From Prochlorococcus marinus XMU1402 (lineage in GTDB: Bacteria > Cyanobacteriota > Cyanobacteriia > PCC-6307 > Cyanobiaceae), in NCBI RefSeq assembly GCF_017696205.1, contig NZ_JAAORD010000001.1, forward strand, positions 496,001 to 560,000: 64,000 nt of DNA, read 5' to 3'. Position numbers and translations under genes: made by a program. This document shows, piece by piece, positions 21,357 through 30,793 of this stretch. The notes under the pieces were generated by a model. It worked only from the letters and a program-made list of their open reading frames with translations. It did not search any database and had not been told where the DNA came from. Within the stretch, counting starts at the first letter, position 1; every line of letters begins with the position of its first letter.

Positions 21357-21707
21357 TTGAAAAATTTATCAAAAATTTTTATTATAGTCTGCTTGATTGT
21401 TCTTAATCCTGTAATAGTTTACTCGGCCGAAATTCTTCAAATTAAAAGTTCAAATACTATTTTGGTGGGAGATCAAAATAGGAATTTAACGATTGGACTG
21501 TTATGTGTAGATGTAAATGAAAATGATGAGCTTCAAGCAACTAATTTACTTAAGAGTGAATTCCCTAGGGGAAGCAAAGTGAAAATAAAACCTTTTGGTT
21601 TCAAAGAGAATGTTTTGTTAGCCAAAGTTTTTAATATTAAAGGCACCAAGGAGATGACTGAATTATTAGTCGCCAAAGACTTTACTAGTGAAATTTGTAC
21701 AAGTTAA
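21357..21707 (+). CDS. small secreted protein, possibly a catalytically dead nuclease-like OB fold
   Basis: Protein of 116 residues starting at TTG with a clear signal peptide: basic start, hydrophobic core (about 7-21) and a VYSA-type cleavage site near residue 24. The mature 90 residues follow the strand pattern of the staphylococcal-nuclease family (an IKSSNTILVG strand, a GLLCVD strand where relatives have a Pro-containing turn, a helix, then GSKVKI). The catalytic Arg/Glu/Arg set is not apparent. This assignment is pattern-based inference; the protein may be something else. Confidence 0.5.
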   Translation: MKNLSKIFIIVCLIVLNPVIVYSAEILQIKSSNTILVGDQNRNLTIGLLCVDVNENDELQATNLLKSEFPRGSKVKIKPFGFKENVLLAKVFNIKGTKEMTELLVAKDFTSEICTS

Positions 21708-21713
21708 CTATCT

Positions 21714-22496
21714 CTATGAGCAGATAAAATTCCATTGTCTCGAAAATGTTTTGCTCCTTCTCCAAGAATTAAATTCATTTTTTAATTTGTATGTGCATAA
21801 ATTTGAGACGTCTATATTTGTATCTGGAATGTTCTCATTTAAAAGTTGTCTATAAGCAGATCTTTTAAGATCAAGTTGATTTAAGTTTTGCTCTTGGAAG
21901 TGATTTGAATCACTAAAATAAAGATTTTTTTCAGCTTTAGTCAAATTGAACATTATGTTTTTGTTTTCGGCCTTTCTATAAAATTCTTTGAGTGTCATTT
22001 TATCAACTAGATAATGTTCCTTCGAAATCGCTGGTCCTATTGCAACAAGTAAATTATCTCTAGATGTCCCTAAATTATCAAAAATTTTAACCAGATTTTT
22101 TATTATTTTTTTTTCTAAACCTTTTCTTCCACAATGCAAGGTTGCTACATTTCTTGTCCTTTTATCTGCAAAAAATATTGGCATACAATCAGCTGTGTAA
22201 ACCCATAAGTTTTGATTGCATTTATTACCAATAAGACCATCTGCATTAGGCTTGATCCCATCTTCTGAATGTGATCCAAACACTATAACATTACTGTGAA
22301 TTTGATTGGAAACACAATTTATGTAATTTTCATTAAAGTGATTCCCCAACAACTGAAGAAATTTCTCAGAGCTTGACTTCGTAAAATATGCATGTTTGAA
22401 ATTATTTTGACTAAGGATAGGTGATAAATAATACTCAAAAATTTTGTTTTGAATAAAAATTTCAACTTTTGAGAAATTTATTTCTTTGTATGGAAT
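21714..22496 (-). CDS. YfiH/laccase-domain (DUF152) protein, probable ATT start
   Basis: Family of purine-nucleoside-acting or polyphenol-oxidase-like enzymes. Visible family positions are QIHSN, TADCMPIFFAD and TLHCGRKG. From the first standard start (TTG at 22352) the protein is only 212 residues and lacks the N-terminal strand. The same frame stays open upstream to about 22528 and encodes the expected family N-terminus, including a HAYFTKSSSEKF segment like the usual HGFFTR region. No ATG, GTG or TTG lies in that extension. An ATT at 22494-22496 has AGGAG 8 bases upstream and would give 260 residues. The stop is secure; the start is inferred. Confidence 0.7.
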   Translation of the reverse strand: MPYKEINFSKVEIFIQNKIFEYYLSPILSQNNFKHAYFTKSSSEKFLQLLGNHFNENYINCVSNQIHSNVIVFGSHSEDGIKPNADGLIGNKCNQNLWVYTADCMPIFFADKRTRNVATLHCGRKGLEKKIIKNLVKIFDNLGTSRDNLLVAIGPAISKEHYLVDKMTLKEFYRKAENKNIMFNLTKAEKNLYFSDSNHFQEQNLNQLDLKRSAYRQLLNENIPDTNIDVSNLCTYKLKNEFNSWRRSKTFSRQWNFICS

Positions 22497-22518
22497 AGTA
22501 CCTGCTCCTAAGCTGAAT

Positions 22519-23424
22519 TTATGAAATTAATTCAATATCTCTTAAGATCCAGAATCCTGCAAATTTTTCGATGTATGGCGTTGACTGTATGGAAATAAAT
22601 TGATAACCAAAAGAATTTTTTTTATTCTCTAAAAACTTTCTACTCAAAATGCTTGCATCTTTTTCTGGTAAATCAGTTACCAGCCACTTATCATCTTCTG
22701 AAGCTTCAAGTATGAGTTGGTTCTTATTGATGATTAATTTAATAGGTTCTAAACAACTGAACCATGCAGAAAGTGCTAAAGATCTTTCTTTGCTAAAAAG
22801 TCTTAATCCTGGAACTAAGTAATTATCATCTAAATCTTGGTGAATTGGGAAAATATCTCCAAATTCAATAGGCCAATTTTCTGCTGATTTTAATTCTCCA
22901 ATTGATATTTCAGAGATAGTTAAAGCATCACCTCTTACTTCTTCTGGTAAAGGTGTAGGAGGGTTTTCCATCTTAGAAGTAAAAGTAGGAGCTAATACAC
23001 CTCTTACATAACCTTTTTCCTTTGGATAAATCTCTTTTTCAAGAAATTCGATTCTATCTAATAAATCGTAAGTTCTCCTACTTATAAGAGCCTCAATACT
23101 TACGGCCTCCAGGGATTTTTTAATGATCGATTTCATTGATGACCTCCAGAATCGAACTATTGAAGGTTTCTCCCACCCTTGTTTTTTTGCTTCATTTATT
23201 GCTTCATTTAGTGCTTTTGTAAGCCATACTGAATTAACTTCATTGGCAGGGCATTTTTTATTCCAAAGAAAAATATCTTCTGTCTTATGACTTCTTGTAG
23301 AGCAAATAATTAACTCCCACCTTTTTTTTCCATTTGATTCAATAATTGGTCTTGAATAGAAGTCTAATTCCCAATCTGAAATTTTTAATTTAAGACTTGA
23401 CTCCATTGTTTTATTAATGTTCAT
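22519..23424 (-). CDS. Tab2/Atab2 family RNA-binding protein (DUF1092)
   Basis: Protein of 301 residues. WELDFYSRPIIE (about 18-29) followed by KRWELIICS and the C-terminal FAGFWILRDIELI match the cyanobacterial-plastid Tab2 family. Tab2 in algae and Atab2 in plants promote translation of photosystem reaction-centre mRNAs; the cyanobacterial role is less clear. The ATG at 23424 overlaps the preceding S1-homologue stop by 11 bases. An ATG six codons later at 23406 would avoid overlap and fits the conserved start better. The adjacent S1-domain gene also suggests an RNA/translation theme. Confidence 0.85.
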   Translation of the reverse strand: MNINKTMESSLKLKISDWELDFYSRPIIESNGKKRWELIICSTRSHKTEDIFLWNKKCPANEVNSVWLTKALNEAINEAKKQGWEKPSIVRFWRSSMKSIIKKSLEAVSIEALISRRTYDLLDRIEFLEKEIYPKEKGYVRGVLAPTFTSKMENPPTPLPEEVRGDALTISEISIGELKSAENWPIEFGDIFPIHQDLDDNYLVPGLRLFSKERSLALSAWFSCLEPIKLIINKNQLILEASEDDKWLVTDLPEKDASILSRKFLENKKNSFGYQFISIQSTPYIEKFAGFWILRDIELIS

Positions 23425-24622
23425 TATCTTGTTCTTTTTTATCGAAAAGTGCTTTAGTTTTTAGTGCTCTCTCTGTGGCTTCTTGCATAACTTTTTGCTT
23501 ATCAATAATTAATTCTCCTGCAGAGTTTTCTAGGAGAGCTGTATTGAGACCAATGCGCCCTTTTTCGAGGTCAATTTCAGATATTAAAGCTTTTATAATT
23601 TCCCCTTCTCTAAAAACTTCTCTTAAAGAACGAATCGATCCATTTGTTAGTGAGGATTGATGAAGAAGTCCACTCGCTCCACCTAAATCTATAAAGAAGC
23701 CATATGGTTTTACTGCTAAAACTTCTCCTTCAATTAATTGACCTAATTCTAAACTTGTAAGCTTAGACACTAATGATGCTTTCTTTTCAGAGAGAACTAA
23801 TTTTCTGGATTCTGGATTCACCTCAAGAAATGCTACTTTGAGAGTTTTGCCAACAAAAGATTGATAGTCTTGACCATCTTCAAGTTGGGATCTTGGGATA
23901 AATCCTCTTAATCCATCTACATCACATGTAAGACCACCTCTGTTAAATCCATTAATTAAAACGTTAATTAATTCTCCATTTTTTGCGGAACTTGATACTT
24001 TCTCCCAACTTTGCCTAAGAATTAATGCTCGAGCACTCACTGTTACCATCCCATCAGCATTTTGTTCTTTGATAACCAAAACTTCCATTTCAAGTCCTAA
24101 AGAAAATTTTTCTTTAAAATTAGTTATGACACCCAAACCACATTCTTTTTTTGGCATATAACCAGGTGCTTTCCCACCAATGTCAATATATAGTCCATCA
24201 CTTTCGATTGCTATAACCTTACCTGAAATTGTTTCTCCTGTAGCCCCAATCGGCTCATTTTCATTTAAAGCCTCCAAAAAAGCACTTTCATCAAAATCGA
24301 ATTCATCAACAGTTCTTTCTAATTGAAAATCTGTGTTTTGCTCAGAAAAATTAAGTGGTCTATTTAAGTCTTGTTGAGAAATATCAATATCTTTGTTGTT
24401 TTCATTACTGTCCTCAATTTCTTTTACTGAATCCTTTTTAATGATTTGAGGTTTGATTGCGATACTTTCTTTTTTAATTTCTTCTTTCGAATTGGTTTGC
24501 TCATTATCTATTTCTTGAGATTTTTTTTGAGAATCTTTCTTGCTTATGTGAAGTAACTGAAGAGGTTTTTTATTGCCCTTTGGTTGGATATTATCTTGGG
24601 CATTTTTATTATTGACTCCCAT
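23414..24622 (-). CDS. S1-domain protein, ribosomal protein S1 homologue
   Basis: Protein of 402 residues. A low-complexity, Lys/Glu/Asp/Asn-rich leader of about 125 residues is followed by three S1 RNA-binding repeats. The first starts near GETISGKVIAIESDGLYIDIGGK (split: SGKVIAI then GLYIDIGG), the second near GELINVLINGFNRGGL, and the third near GQLIEGEVLAVKPYGFFIDLGG-type sequence. It is shorter than full S1 and corresponds to the second, divergent S1 gene of marine cyanobacteria. Probably binds mRNA on or near the ribosome. ATG at 24622; overlaps the downstream Tab2 gene. Confidence 0.88.
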   Translation of the reverse strand: MGVNNKNAQDNIQPKGNKKPLQLLHISKKDSQKKSQEIDNEQTNSKEEIKKESIAIKPQIIKKDSVKEIEDSNENNKDIDISQQDLNRPLNFSEQNTDFQLERTVDEFDFDESAFLEALNENEPIGATGETISGKVIAIESDGLYIDIGGKAPGYMPKKECGLGVITNFKEKFSLGLEMEVLVIKEQNADGMVTVSARALILRQSWEKVSSSAKNGELINVLINGFNRGGLTCDVDGLRGFIPRSQLEDGQDYQSFVGKTLKVAFLEVNPESRKLVLSEKKASLVSKLTSLELGQLIEGEVLAVKPYGFFIDLGGASGLLHQSSLTNGSIRSLREVFREGEIIKALISEIDLEKGRIGLNTALLENSAGELIIDKQKVMQEATERALKTKALFDKKEQDNEH

Positions 24623-24688
24623 CGTAGGTAAAATAAGAATAATTAACTATTAACATACCTTAAATGTTAGTACTCTAAATTAAAATTA

Positions 24689-25483
24689 ATGAACTTTAAA
24701 CCAATACCTAATAAATTTGAATATTTAAATTGGCAAGAAATTGAGAGTGTTGCAAAAAACAAAAGATCTACAGTGATTTGGCCATTCGGTGCTGTTGAGC
24801 AACATGGGCCGCATTTGCCTCTTGCTACAGATAGTATTTTTGTTGATGAAATTATTAGCGAAGTTTTTAAATTATTCCCTGCCGATATTCCATTAAAAAA
24901 ACTTCCAACTCAATATATTGGTTTTTCTCCAGAGCATAAGGGTTTTGCTGGGACAATTTCACTGTCCTCAAATTTAATAACCTCAATGATTAAGGAAGTT
25001 GGAAGTCAATTATTTGAAACAGGTTTTAAAAGATTGATATTGATTAATGGACATGGAGGTCAAATTTCACTATTAAATACAGCTGCAAGAGAGCTAAGAA
25101 GTTTCGCGCCAGGGATGGCAGTTTTCCCTTGTTTCTTATGGAGTGGTGTTAATGGATTGAGTGAATTGTTAACAAAAACTGAGATCGAGGATGGGCTTCA
25201 TGCTTCTTTAGCTGAAACAAGTTTGATGCTGGCTTTAAAACCAGAATTAGTAGGTGATGAACGCCCAAATGAAAGCGTTAAGGGACAGATCCCAGAAGGC
25301 TGGAGTCTAGAGGGCAATGCGCCTACTGCTTGGCTTACTGACGACTTCAGTAAATCAGGTGTCATTGGAGATAGTAGAGGAGCAAATGAGTCTTTAGGGA
25401 AAAATTTAAAGGAATTATTGATTAATCATTGGTTTAAATTGATTATGAATCTGATGCAATCAGATTGGCCAAATAATTCTTAA
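24689..25483 (+). CDS. creatininase superfamily amidohydrolase
   Basis: Protein of 264 residues. WPFGAVEQHGPHLPLATD (about 31-48) carries the conserved Glu and His metal ligands, and NGHGGQISLL (about 118-127) is the second signature. Relatives include creatininase, the Fapy-deformylase ArfB and MftE. Substrate cannot be deduced. The gene is divergent from the S1 homologue and precedes the alkane-synthesis cluster on the same strand with an 84-base spacer. Confidence 0.88.
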   Translation: MNFKPIPNKFEYLNWQEIESVAKNKRSTVIWPFGAVEQHGPHLPLATDSIFVDEIISEVFKLFPADIPLKKLPTQYIGFSPEHKGFAGTISLSSNLITSMIKEVGSQLFETGFKRLILINGHGGQISLLNTAARELRSFAPGMAVFPCFLWSGVNGLSELLTKTEIEDGLHASLAETSLMLALKPELVGDERPNESVKGQIPEGWSLEGNAPTAWLTDDFSKSGVIGDSRGANESLGKNLKELLINHWFKLIMNLMQSDWPNNS

Positions 25484-25549
25484 ATAAGTTTAAGTAAAAA
25501 ATGTGACTTAACAATTGAAACTATTTTCATGATATTTAAATAAATTCTC

Positions 25550-25555
25550 TATAAT
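25550..25555 (+). promoter_or_regulatory. candidate -10 box for the ado cluster
   Basis: Perfect TATAAT hexamer just before ado. If transcription starts about 7 bases after it (near 25562), the ATG at 25568 would have a leader of about 6 bases, whereas the in-frame ATG at 25595 would have about 33. No clear -35 is seen. Confidence 0.4.
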
Positions 25556-25567
25556 CGTGTAATATTC

Positions 25568-26323
25568 ATGCATAATGAGCTAAAGATTACTGACATGCAA
25601 ACTCTAGAATCAAATAAAAAAACTATTGAAGAATCGACTAATCCGATTTCTTTAGATTTGCCAGACTTCACTACAGATTCTTATAAGGATGCATATAGCA
25701 GAATAAATGCAATTGTTATAGAGGGAGAGCAAGAGGCTCATGATAATTACATTTCAATAGCAACTTTAATTCCAAATGAGTTAGAGGAGTTAACTAAATT
25801 GGCGAGAATGGAAATGAAGCATAAAAGAGGCTTTACTGCGTGTGGAAAAAATTTAGGTGTAGTAGCTGATATGGATTTTGCTAAAAAATTCTTTTCTAAA
25901 TTACATGGCAATTTTCAAGTTGCTCTTGAAAAGGGAAATTTAACAACATGTCTTTTAATACAAGCTATCTTAATTGAGGCATTCGCAATTTCTGCTTATA
26001 ACGTCTACATAAGAGTTGCGGATCCTTTTGCAAAAAAAATAACTGAGGGAGTAGTTAAAGATGAATATCTTCATTTAAATTATGGTCAAGAGTGGCTTAA
26101 AGAGAATTTATCTACTTGTAAAGAGGAATTAATGGAAGCTAATAAGGTTAATCTTCCTTTAATTAAAAAGATGTTAGATGAAGTAGCAGAAGACGCATCA
26201 GTGTTAGCTATGGATAGAGAAGAATTAATGGAAGAATTTATGATTGCTTATCAAGATACATTGATGGAAATAGGTCTAGATAATAGAGAAATTGCAAGAA
26301 TGGCTATGGCAGCTATTGTCTAA
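25568..26323 (+). CDS. ado: aldehyde-deformylating oxygenase (fatty aldehyde to alkane)
   Basis: Non-haem di-iron enzyme that converts C16-C18 fatty aldehydes to odd-chain alkanes plus formate. The ferritin-like fold carries iron ligands in EGEQEAHDN, MEMKHKRGF, LIEAFAIS and KDEYLHLNY, all intact. The open start at 25568 gives 251 residues. The ATG at 25595 (MQTLESNKK) would give 242 and fits the nearby -10 box better. aar follows 108 bases downstream; the pair is the cyanobacterial alkane pathway. Confidence 0.96.
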   Translation: MHNELKITDMQTLESNKKTIEESTNPISLDLPDFTTDSYKDAYSRINAIVIEGEQEAHDNYISIATLIPNELEELTKLARMEMKHKRGFTACGKNLGVVADMDFAKKFFSKLHGNFQVALEKGNLTTCLLIQAILIEAFAISAYNVYIRVADPFAKKITEGVVKDEYLHLNYGQEWLKENLSTCKEELMEANKVNLPLIKKMLDEVAEDASVLAMDREELMEEFMIAYQDTLMEIGLDNREIARMAMAAIV

Positions 26324-26431
26324 TTACATTACTAATTAATTAAGGATTTTAATAATTAACCAATCCTATTTAAGTAGTTACCTCTGTGCTATTGTTCATA
26401 ACATCGTATAGAAACCATTTATAAATTTTAA

Positions 26432-27472
26432 ATGTTTGGGTTAATAGGCCACTCAACCAGTTTTGAAGATGCAAAAAGAAAAGCTTCGATGCTAGGCTTT
26501 GATCATATTGCAGATGGCGACTTGGATGTTTGGTGTACTGCTCCTCCTCAGCTTGTTGAAAATGTAGAAGTTAAGAGTGCTACTGGAATATCTATTGAAG
26601 GTTCTTATATAGATTCGTGCTTTGTTCCTGAAATGCTTTCTAGGTTTAAAACGGCTAGAAGAAAAGTACTAAATGCTATGGAACTAGCTCAGAAAAAAGG
26701 GATTAACATTACCGCTTTAGGAGGATTTACTTCTATTATTTTTGAGAATTTTAATCTTCTACAGCATAAACAAATTAGAAATACTTCTTTAGAGTGGGAA
26801 AGGTTTACTACTGGCAATACTCATACCGCCTGGGTTATTTGTAAACAACTAGAAATAAATGCGCCTCGCATTGGGATAGACCTTAAAAAGGCAACTGTTG
26901 CTGTAATTGGTGCTACAGGTGATATTGGTAGTGCTGTTTGTAGATGGCTTATCAATAAAACTGGGATTTCAGAACTTCTTATGGTAGCAAGACAACAAGA
27001 ACCACTAGCGCTGTTACAAAAAGAATTAGATGGTGGAATCGTAACAAGCTTAAATGAGGCATTACCTCAGGCGGATATTGTTGTATGGGTTGCAAGTATG
27101 CCTAAAACTATTGAAATTGATATAGATAACTTAAAAAAACCATGTTTAATGATTGATGGCGGATACCCCAAAAATCTTGATGAGAAATTTCAGGGTGAAA
27201 ATATTCATGTTTTAAAAGGAGGTATAGTAGAGTTTTTTAATGATATTGGATGGAATATGATGGAACTTGCGGAAATGCAAAACCCTCAGAGAGAGATGTT
27301 TGCTTGCTTTGCAGAAGCTATGATTTTAGAATTTGAAAAGTGTCATACAAACTTTAGTTGGGGAAGAAATAACATATCCCTTGAAAAGATGGAGTTTATT
27401 GGAGCAGCATCTTTAAAGCACGGTTTTTCTGCGATTGGACTTGATAAGCAGCCTAAAGTATTAACTGTTTAA
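26432..27472 (+). CDS. aar: long-chain acyl-ACP reductase
   Basis: Reduces acyl-ACP to fatty aldehyde with NADPH and hands it to ADO. The protein is 346 residues. The Rossmann loop [14 protein letters not shown] (about 155-168) binds NADPH. The catalytic Cys lies in MFACFAEA (about 289-296). [12 protein letters not shown] (about 96-107) is part of the substrate domain. ATG start at 26432 follows directly after a short spacer. accA begins 3 bases after the stop, so fatty-acid supply and use are probably co-transcribed. Confidence 0.97.
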   Translation: MFGLIGHSTSFEDAKRKASMLGFDHIADGDLDVWCTAPPQLVENVEVKSATGISIEGSYIDSCFVPEMLSRFKTARRKVLNAMELAQKKGINITALGGFTSIIFENFNLLQHKQIRNTSLEWERFTTGNTHTAWVICKQLEINAPRIGIDLKKATVAVIGATGDIGSAVCRWLINKTGISELLMVARQQEPLALLQKELDGGIVTSLNEALPQADIVVWVASMPKTIEIDIDNLKKPCLMIDGGYPKNLDEKFQGENIHVLKGGIVEFFNDIGWNMMELAEMQNPQREMFACFAEAMILEFEKCHTNFSWGRNNISLEKMEFIGAASLKHGFSAIGLDKQPKVLTV

Positions 27473-27475
27473 ATT

Positions 27476-28483
27476 ATGGCTAAACGTTACCTCCTTGATT
27501 TTGAAAAGCCTCTTGTTGAACTTGAGAAGCAGATAGAGCAAATTAAAGAATTAGCTCGAGATTCAGAAGTAGATGTTAGTCAACAGCTTCTGCAGCTTGA
27601 AACCTTAGCTGCTAGGAGAAGAGAAGAAATATTTAAATCTCTCACCCCTGCTCAAAAGATTCAGGTAGCTAGACATCCTCAAAGACCTAGTACTTTGGAT
27701 TTTGTTCAAATGTTTTGTGATGACTGGATCGAATTACATGGAGACAGAAATGGTGGCGATGATATGGCACTAATTGGGGGGATAGGTTCGATAAATAATA
27801 GACCAGTGTTGATGTTAGGGCATCAGAAAGGAAGGGACACAAAAGAAAATGTAGTAAGAAATTTTGGGATGGCAAAACCTGGAGGTTACAGAAAAGCTCT
27901 TAGATTAATGCAGCATGCAAATAGATTTTCTTTGCCAATCCTTACATTTATTGATACTCCCGGAGCTTATGCCGGTTTAAAAGCTGAAGAACAAGGTCAA
28001 GGTGAAGCGATTGCTAGAAACCTTCGAGAGATGTTTGGATTGAAAGTTCCAATTGTGGCTACTGTCATTGGAGAAGGAGGTTCTGGAGGAGCACTTGGAA
28101 TAGGTGTTGCCGACAGGTTACTAATGTTTGAACACAGTGTTTACACAGTTGCTAGTCCGGAAGCATGTGCATCAATTTTGTGGAGAGATGCTGCTAAGGC
28201 ACCAGAAGCTGCATCAGCACTTAAAATTACAGGTAAAGATTTACTTAAATTAGGTATAATAGATGAGGTATTACCAGAACCTTCTGGTGGGAATAATTGG
28301 GCTCCTTTAGATGCTGGTAACACACTAAAAAAGGCTATTGAAAAACACCTTAATGCTTTATTGCAAATGCCTGAAGAAGAATTAATTGAGGAAAGATACA
28401 AAAAGTTTAGGGTTTTAGGTAAATTTATCGAAGCAAATAATATTGAAGAAATTTATAGTGAAATCCCCCAAAAAACTGAATAA
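27476..28483 (+). CDS. accA: acetyl-CoA carboxylase carboxyltransferase alpha subunit
   Basis: Transfers the carboxyl from carboxybiotin to acetyl-CoA, giving malonyl-CoA. The protein is 335 residues, of the crotonase superfamily. [14 protein letters not shown] (about 7-20), [14 protein letters not shown] (about 161-174) and [12 protein letters not shown] (about 201-212) are diagnostic. It sits 3 bases after aar and feeds directly into the same pathway. ATG at 27476. Confidence 0.98.
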   Translation: MAKRYLLDFEKPLVELEKQIEQIKELARDSEVDVSQQLLQLETLAARRREEIFKSLTPAQKIQVARHPQRPSTLDFVQMFCDDWIELHGDRNGGDDMALIGGIGSINNRPVLMLGHQKGRDTKENVVRNFGMAKPGGYRKALRLMQHANRFSLPILTFIDTPGAYAGLKAEEQGQGEAIARNLREMFGLKVPIVATVIGEGGSGGALGIGVADRLLMFEHSVYTVASPEACASILWRDAAKAPEAASALKITGKDLLKLGIIDEVLPEPSGGNNWAPLDAGNTLKKAIEKHLNALLQMPEEELIEERYKKFRVLGKFIEANNIEEIYSEIPQKTE

Positions 28484-28484
28484 C

Positions 28485-29192
28485 TTGAAACTAGCTTTTA
28501 TAACGGGTGCTACGAAAGGTATTGGTAGATCTACCGCAATTACTTTTGCCAATGCTGGCTGGGATTTAATTTTACTCTCCAGGAATATGGATTTAATGGA
28601 GAAACTAAAGAGAGAACTTTTGACCACTAAATCAAAAATTAACCCAGTAAAATGTGATTTATCTAATCCTCTAGAAATAGAGCATTGTGTTAAAGAGGCA
28701 ATTAAGAAGTATGGGTGCCCTTCAGTATTGATAAATAATGCCGGTTGCGCAGTTAATGGCCCTTTAGTTGAGATGGAATTAGGTCAATGGGAACAAACTA
28801 TTCAAATAAACCTTACAAGTGTTTTTCAAATTTGTAGTGCAATAATTCCTCAAATGAGAAAAAATGGCGGTTTAGTTATTAATGTTAGTAGTCATGCCTC
28901 TTATAATGCATTCCCCCAATGGGGAGCTTATTGTGTTTCAAAATCTGCACTAGCTATGTTTACTAAATGCTTGAGGGAGGAGGAGAGACCTAATTCAATA
29001 AGAGCGTGCACAATAACTCTTGGTTCAGTAAATACTCCTCTTTGGGACTCCGAATCAATCAATTCTGATTTCGATAGAACTTCTATGCTCTCCTCAAAAG
29101 AGGTATCAGAAACTATTCTATACATGGCTCAAAAACCTGAATCTCAATTGATCGAAGACTTGACTTTGATGCCATCTGGCGGAGCCTTTTAA
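28485..29192 (+). CDS. short-chain dehydrogenase/reductase
   Basis: SDR-family oxidoreductase. TGATKGIGRS is the cofactor glycine motif, NNAG follows about 80 residues later, and the active site is Ser in NVSSHAS with YCVSK. The frame is open from a TTG at 28443, which would overlap accA by 41 bases. The TTG at 28485, two bases after the accA stop, gives a start MKLAFITGATKG typical of SDRs and is preferred. Cofactor preference and substrate are unknown. Conserved position after accA suggests a link to lipid metabolism (inference). Confidence 0.87.
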   Translation: MKLAFITGATKGIGRSTAITFANAGWDLILLSRNMDLMEKLKRELLTTKSKINPVKCDLSNPLEIEHCVKEAIKKYGCPSVLINNAGCAVNGPLVEMELGQWEQTIQINLTSVFQICSAIIPQMRKNGGLVINVSSHASYNAFPQWGAYCVSKSALAMFTKCLREEERPNSIRACTITLGSVNTPLWDSESINSDFDRTSMLSSKEVSETILYMAQKPESQLIEDLTLMPSGGAF

Positions 29193-29344
29193 ACATTCTC
29201 AATATCTGATTAATCTTAAAATAGTGATTTTTTTTAGTGCTATTTGAACCCGATTGAACAAGAGAATGTGATATAGTATATGAGCAATCAAGCATTGGAA
29301 GATACAGTTAATTAAGTTGCATACAATTTTCTGTTTAAAATTTT

Positions 29345-30085
29345 ATGACCTCTACATTACCCAACGATAATATTAGAAACTTTGACGACCAGATTACTAA
29401 TAAACTAATTTCTGAAATTATTAGAGACAGAATTAAGAATTCTGGGGTGAGATTTAGTGCCAATGATAATATTTCTGATTTTATAAATCCTGGTGAATTA
29501 GAAATTTTAGAAAAAGAAGTAGCCTCAAGGGTTAAAGACTTACTAAAATCCCTCGTAATAGATGTTGAAAACGATCATAATACTCAAGAAACTGCTGAAA
29601 GAGTTTCAAAAATGTATTTAAATGAAGTTTTTAAAGGCAGATATCACGAACAACCTAAAGTTACCAGTTTCCCTAATGACAAGAATCTTGATGAAATTTA
29701 TACGGTTGGCCCAATTTCTGTCAGATCTGCATGTTCACATCACTTAGTGCCAATTCTAGGAGAGTGTTGGATAGGTATAAAACCTGGAAACAAAGTCATT
29801 GGGCTTTCAAAATTTGCTAGAGTTGCCGATTGGGTTTTTTCAAGACCTCATATTCAGGAAGAAGCTGTAATGATTCTTGCAGATGAAATTGAAAAACTAT
29901 GCGAACCTAAAGGTTTAGGCATTATTGTTAAAGCTCAACATTATTGTATGAAGTGGAGGGGAGTCAAAGAACCAAATACAAGTATGATTAATTCTGTGGT
30001 AAGAGGAGATTTTAGACACGATTTAAGTTTAAAACAAGAATTTTTTGAGCTTGTAAAACAGCAGTCCGCTACTAATAATTACTAA
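29345..30085 (+). CDS. folE: GTP cyclohydrolase I
   Basis: Converts GTP to dihydroneopterin triphosphate, entry to folate and pterins. The protein is 246 residues. The zinc ligands appear in RSACSHHLVPILGE (Cys and His, about 127-140) and QHYCMKWRGV (Cys, about 199-208). VGLSKFARVADW-type sequence (here IGLSKFARVADW) completes the active site. The N-terminal 60 residues are variable. The stop shares bases with the trpF stop on the other strand (CTAA at 30082-30085). Confidence 0.97.
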   Translation: MTSTLPNDNIRNFDDQITNKLISEIIRDRIKNSGVRFSANDNISDFINPGELEILEKEVASRVKDLLKSLVIDVENDHNTQETAERVSKMYLNEVFKGRYHEQPKVTSFPNDKNLDEIYTVGPISVRSACSHHLVPILGECWIGIKPGNKVIGLSKFARVADWVFSRPHIQEEAVMILADEIEKLCEPKGLGIIVKAQHYCMKWRGVKEPNTSMINSVVRGDFRHDLSLKQEFFELVKQQSATNNY

Positions 30086-30753
30086 TTTCTTTTCAGAAAC
30101 TTAAGAAAATCCTCTGTTTTTTTAATATCTTTTAATCCTGGAGATATTTCAATACTACTCGAAATATCTAATCCATCTGGTTTTAAATCAGTGAGGATTT
30201 CATCAATCCATTCAATTGATATTCCACCTGCTAACCACCATGGTTTGCTAAATTGCAAATTCTTTAGATGTATAGAGTTTATTTTTTTACCTGAACCTCC
30301 ATAAGTTTCTTTATTCCAAGAATCAAGTAGTATCGCATCTACAAAATTCTCAAAAGGTTTTATTTTATCTATGTCCTTTTCTGTTTTTATTCTGAAAGCT
30401 TTCCAAAGGCCAATATTAGGAATTTTTTCCCTTATTTTTTTGCAATAATCAATATCTTCATCGCCATGTAATTGAATGATAGTTTCAGTGGGGTTTCCTA
30501 AGAAATTTTTAATAATTAAGTCTATTGGACAATTTTGTACAACTGATACCCTCTCAATTTTTGGATAAAAATTTTCAAGGGTTTTAAATATTTTTTTCTT
30601 AATTTCAGCTGATACATACCTTGGAGACTCTTCAACGGAAATAATGCCAATAGCATTTGCTCCTAATTTAGCGATTTTAAGAGCTTGTTCTTCAGAGGTT
30701 AGTCCACAAATTTTAACTAAAGGAATAGTCTTGGGCATATCATTATCCTGCAT
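30082..30753 (-). CDS. trpF: phosphoribosylanthranilate isomerase
   Basis: Amadori rearrangement in tryptophan synthesis. The protein is 223 residues with a TIM-barrel fold. VKICGLTSEEQAL (about 12-24) carries the catalytic Cys. IQLHGDE (about 92-98), LLDSWNK and the final LDISSSIEISPGLKD segment (about 195-209) are family motifs. Convergent and overlapping with folE at the stop codons. trpA is elsewhere in the window (60.8 kb), so the trp genes are dispersed. Confidence 0.96.
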   Translation of the reverse strand: MQDNDMPKTIPLVKICGLTSEEQALKIAKLGANAIGIISVEESPRYVSAEIKKKIFKTLENFYPKIERVSVVQNCPIDLIIKNFLGNPTETIIQLHGDEDIDYCKKIREKIPNIGLWKAFRIKTEKDIDKIKPFENFVDAILLDSWNKETYGGSGKKINSIHLKNLQFSKPWWLAGGISIEWIDEILTDLKPDGLDISSSIEISPGLKDIKKTEDFLKFLKRN

Positions 30754-30793
30754 GTAAGATTAATATTATTGCTAAATATAGCGGAGATTATTT

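Noticed and set aside
29280..29315. A ten-codon ATG frame before folE
   Set aside because: Too short, with no support; the region is more likely folE leader or promoter.
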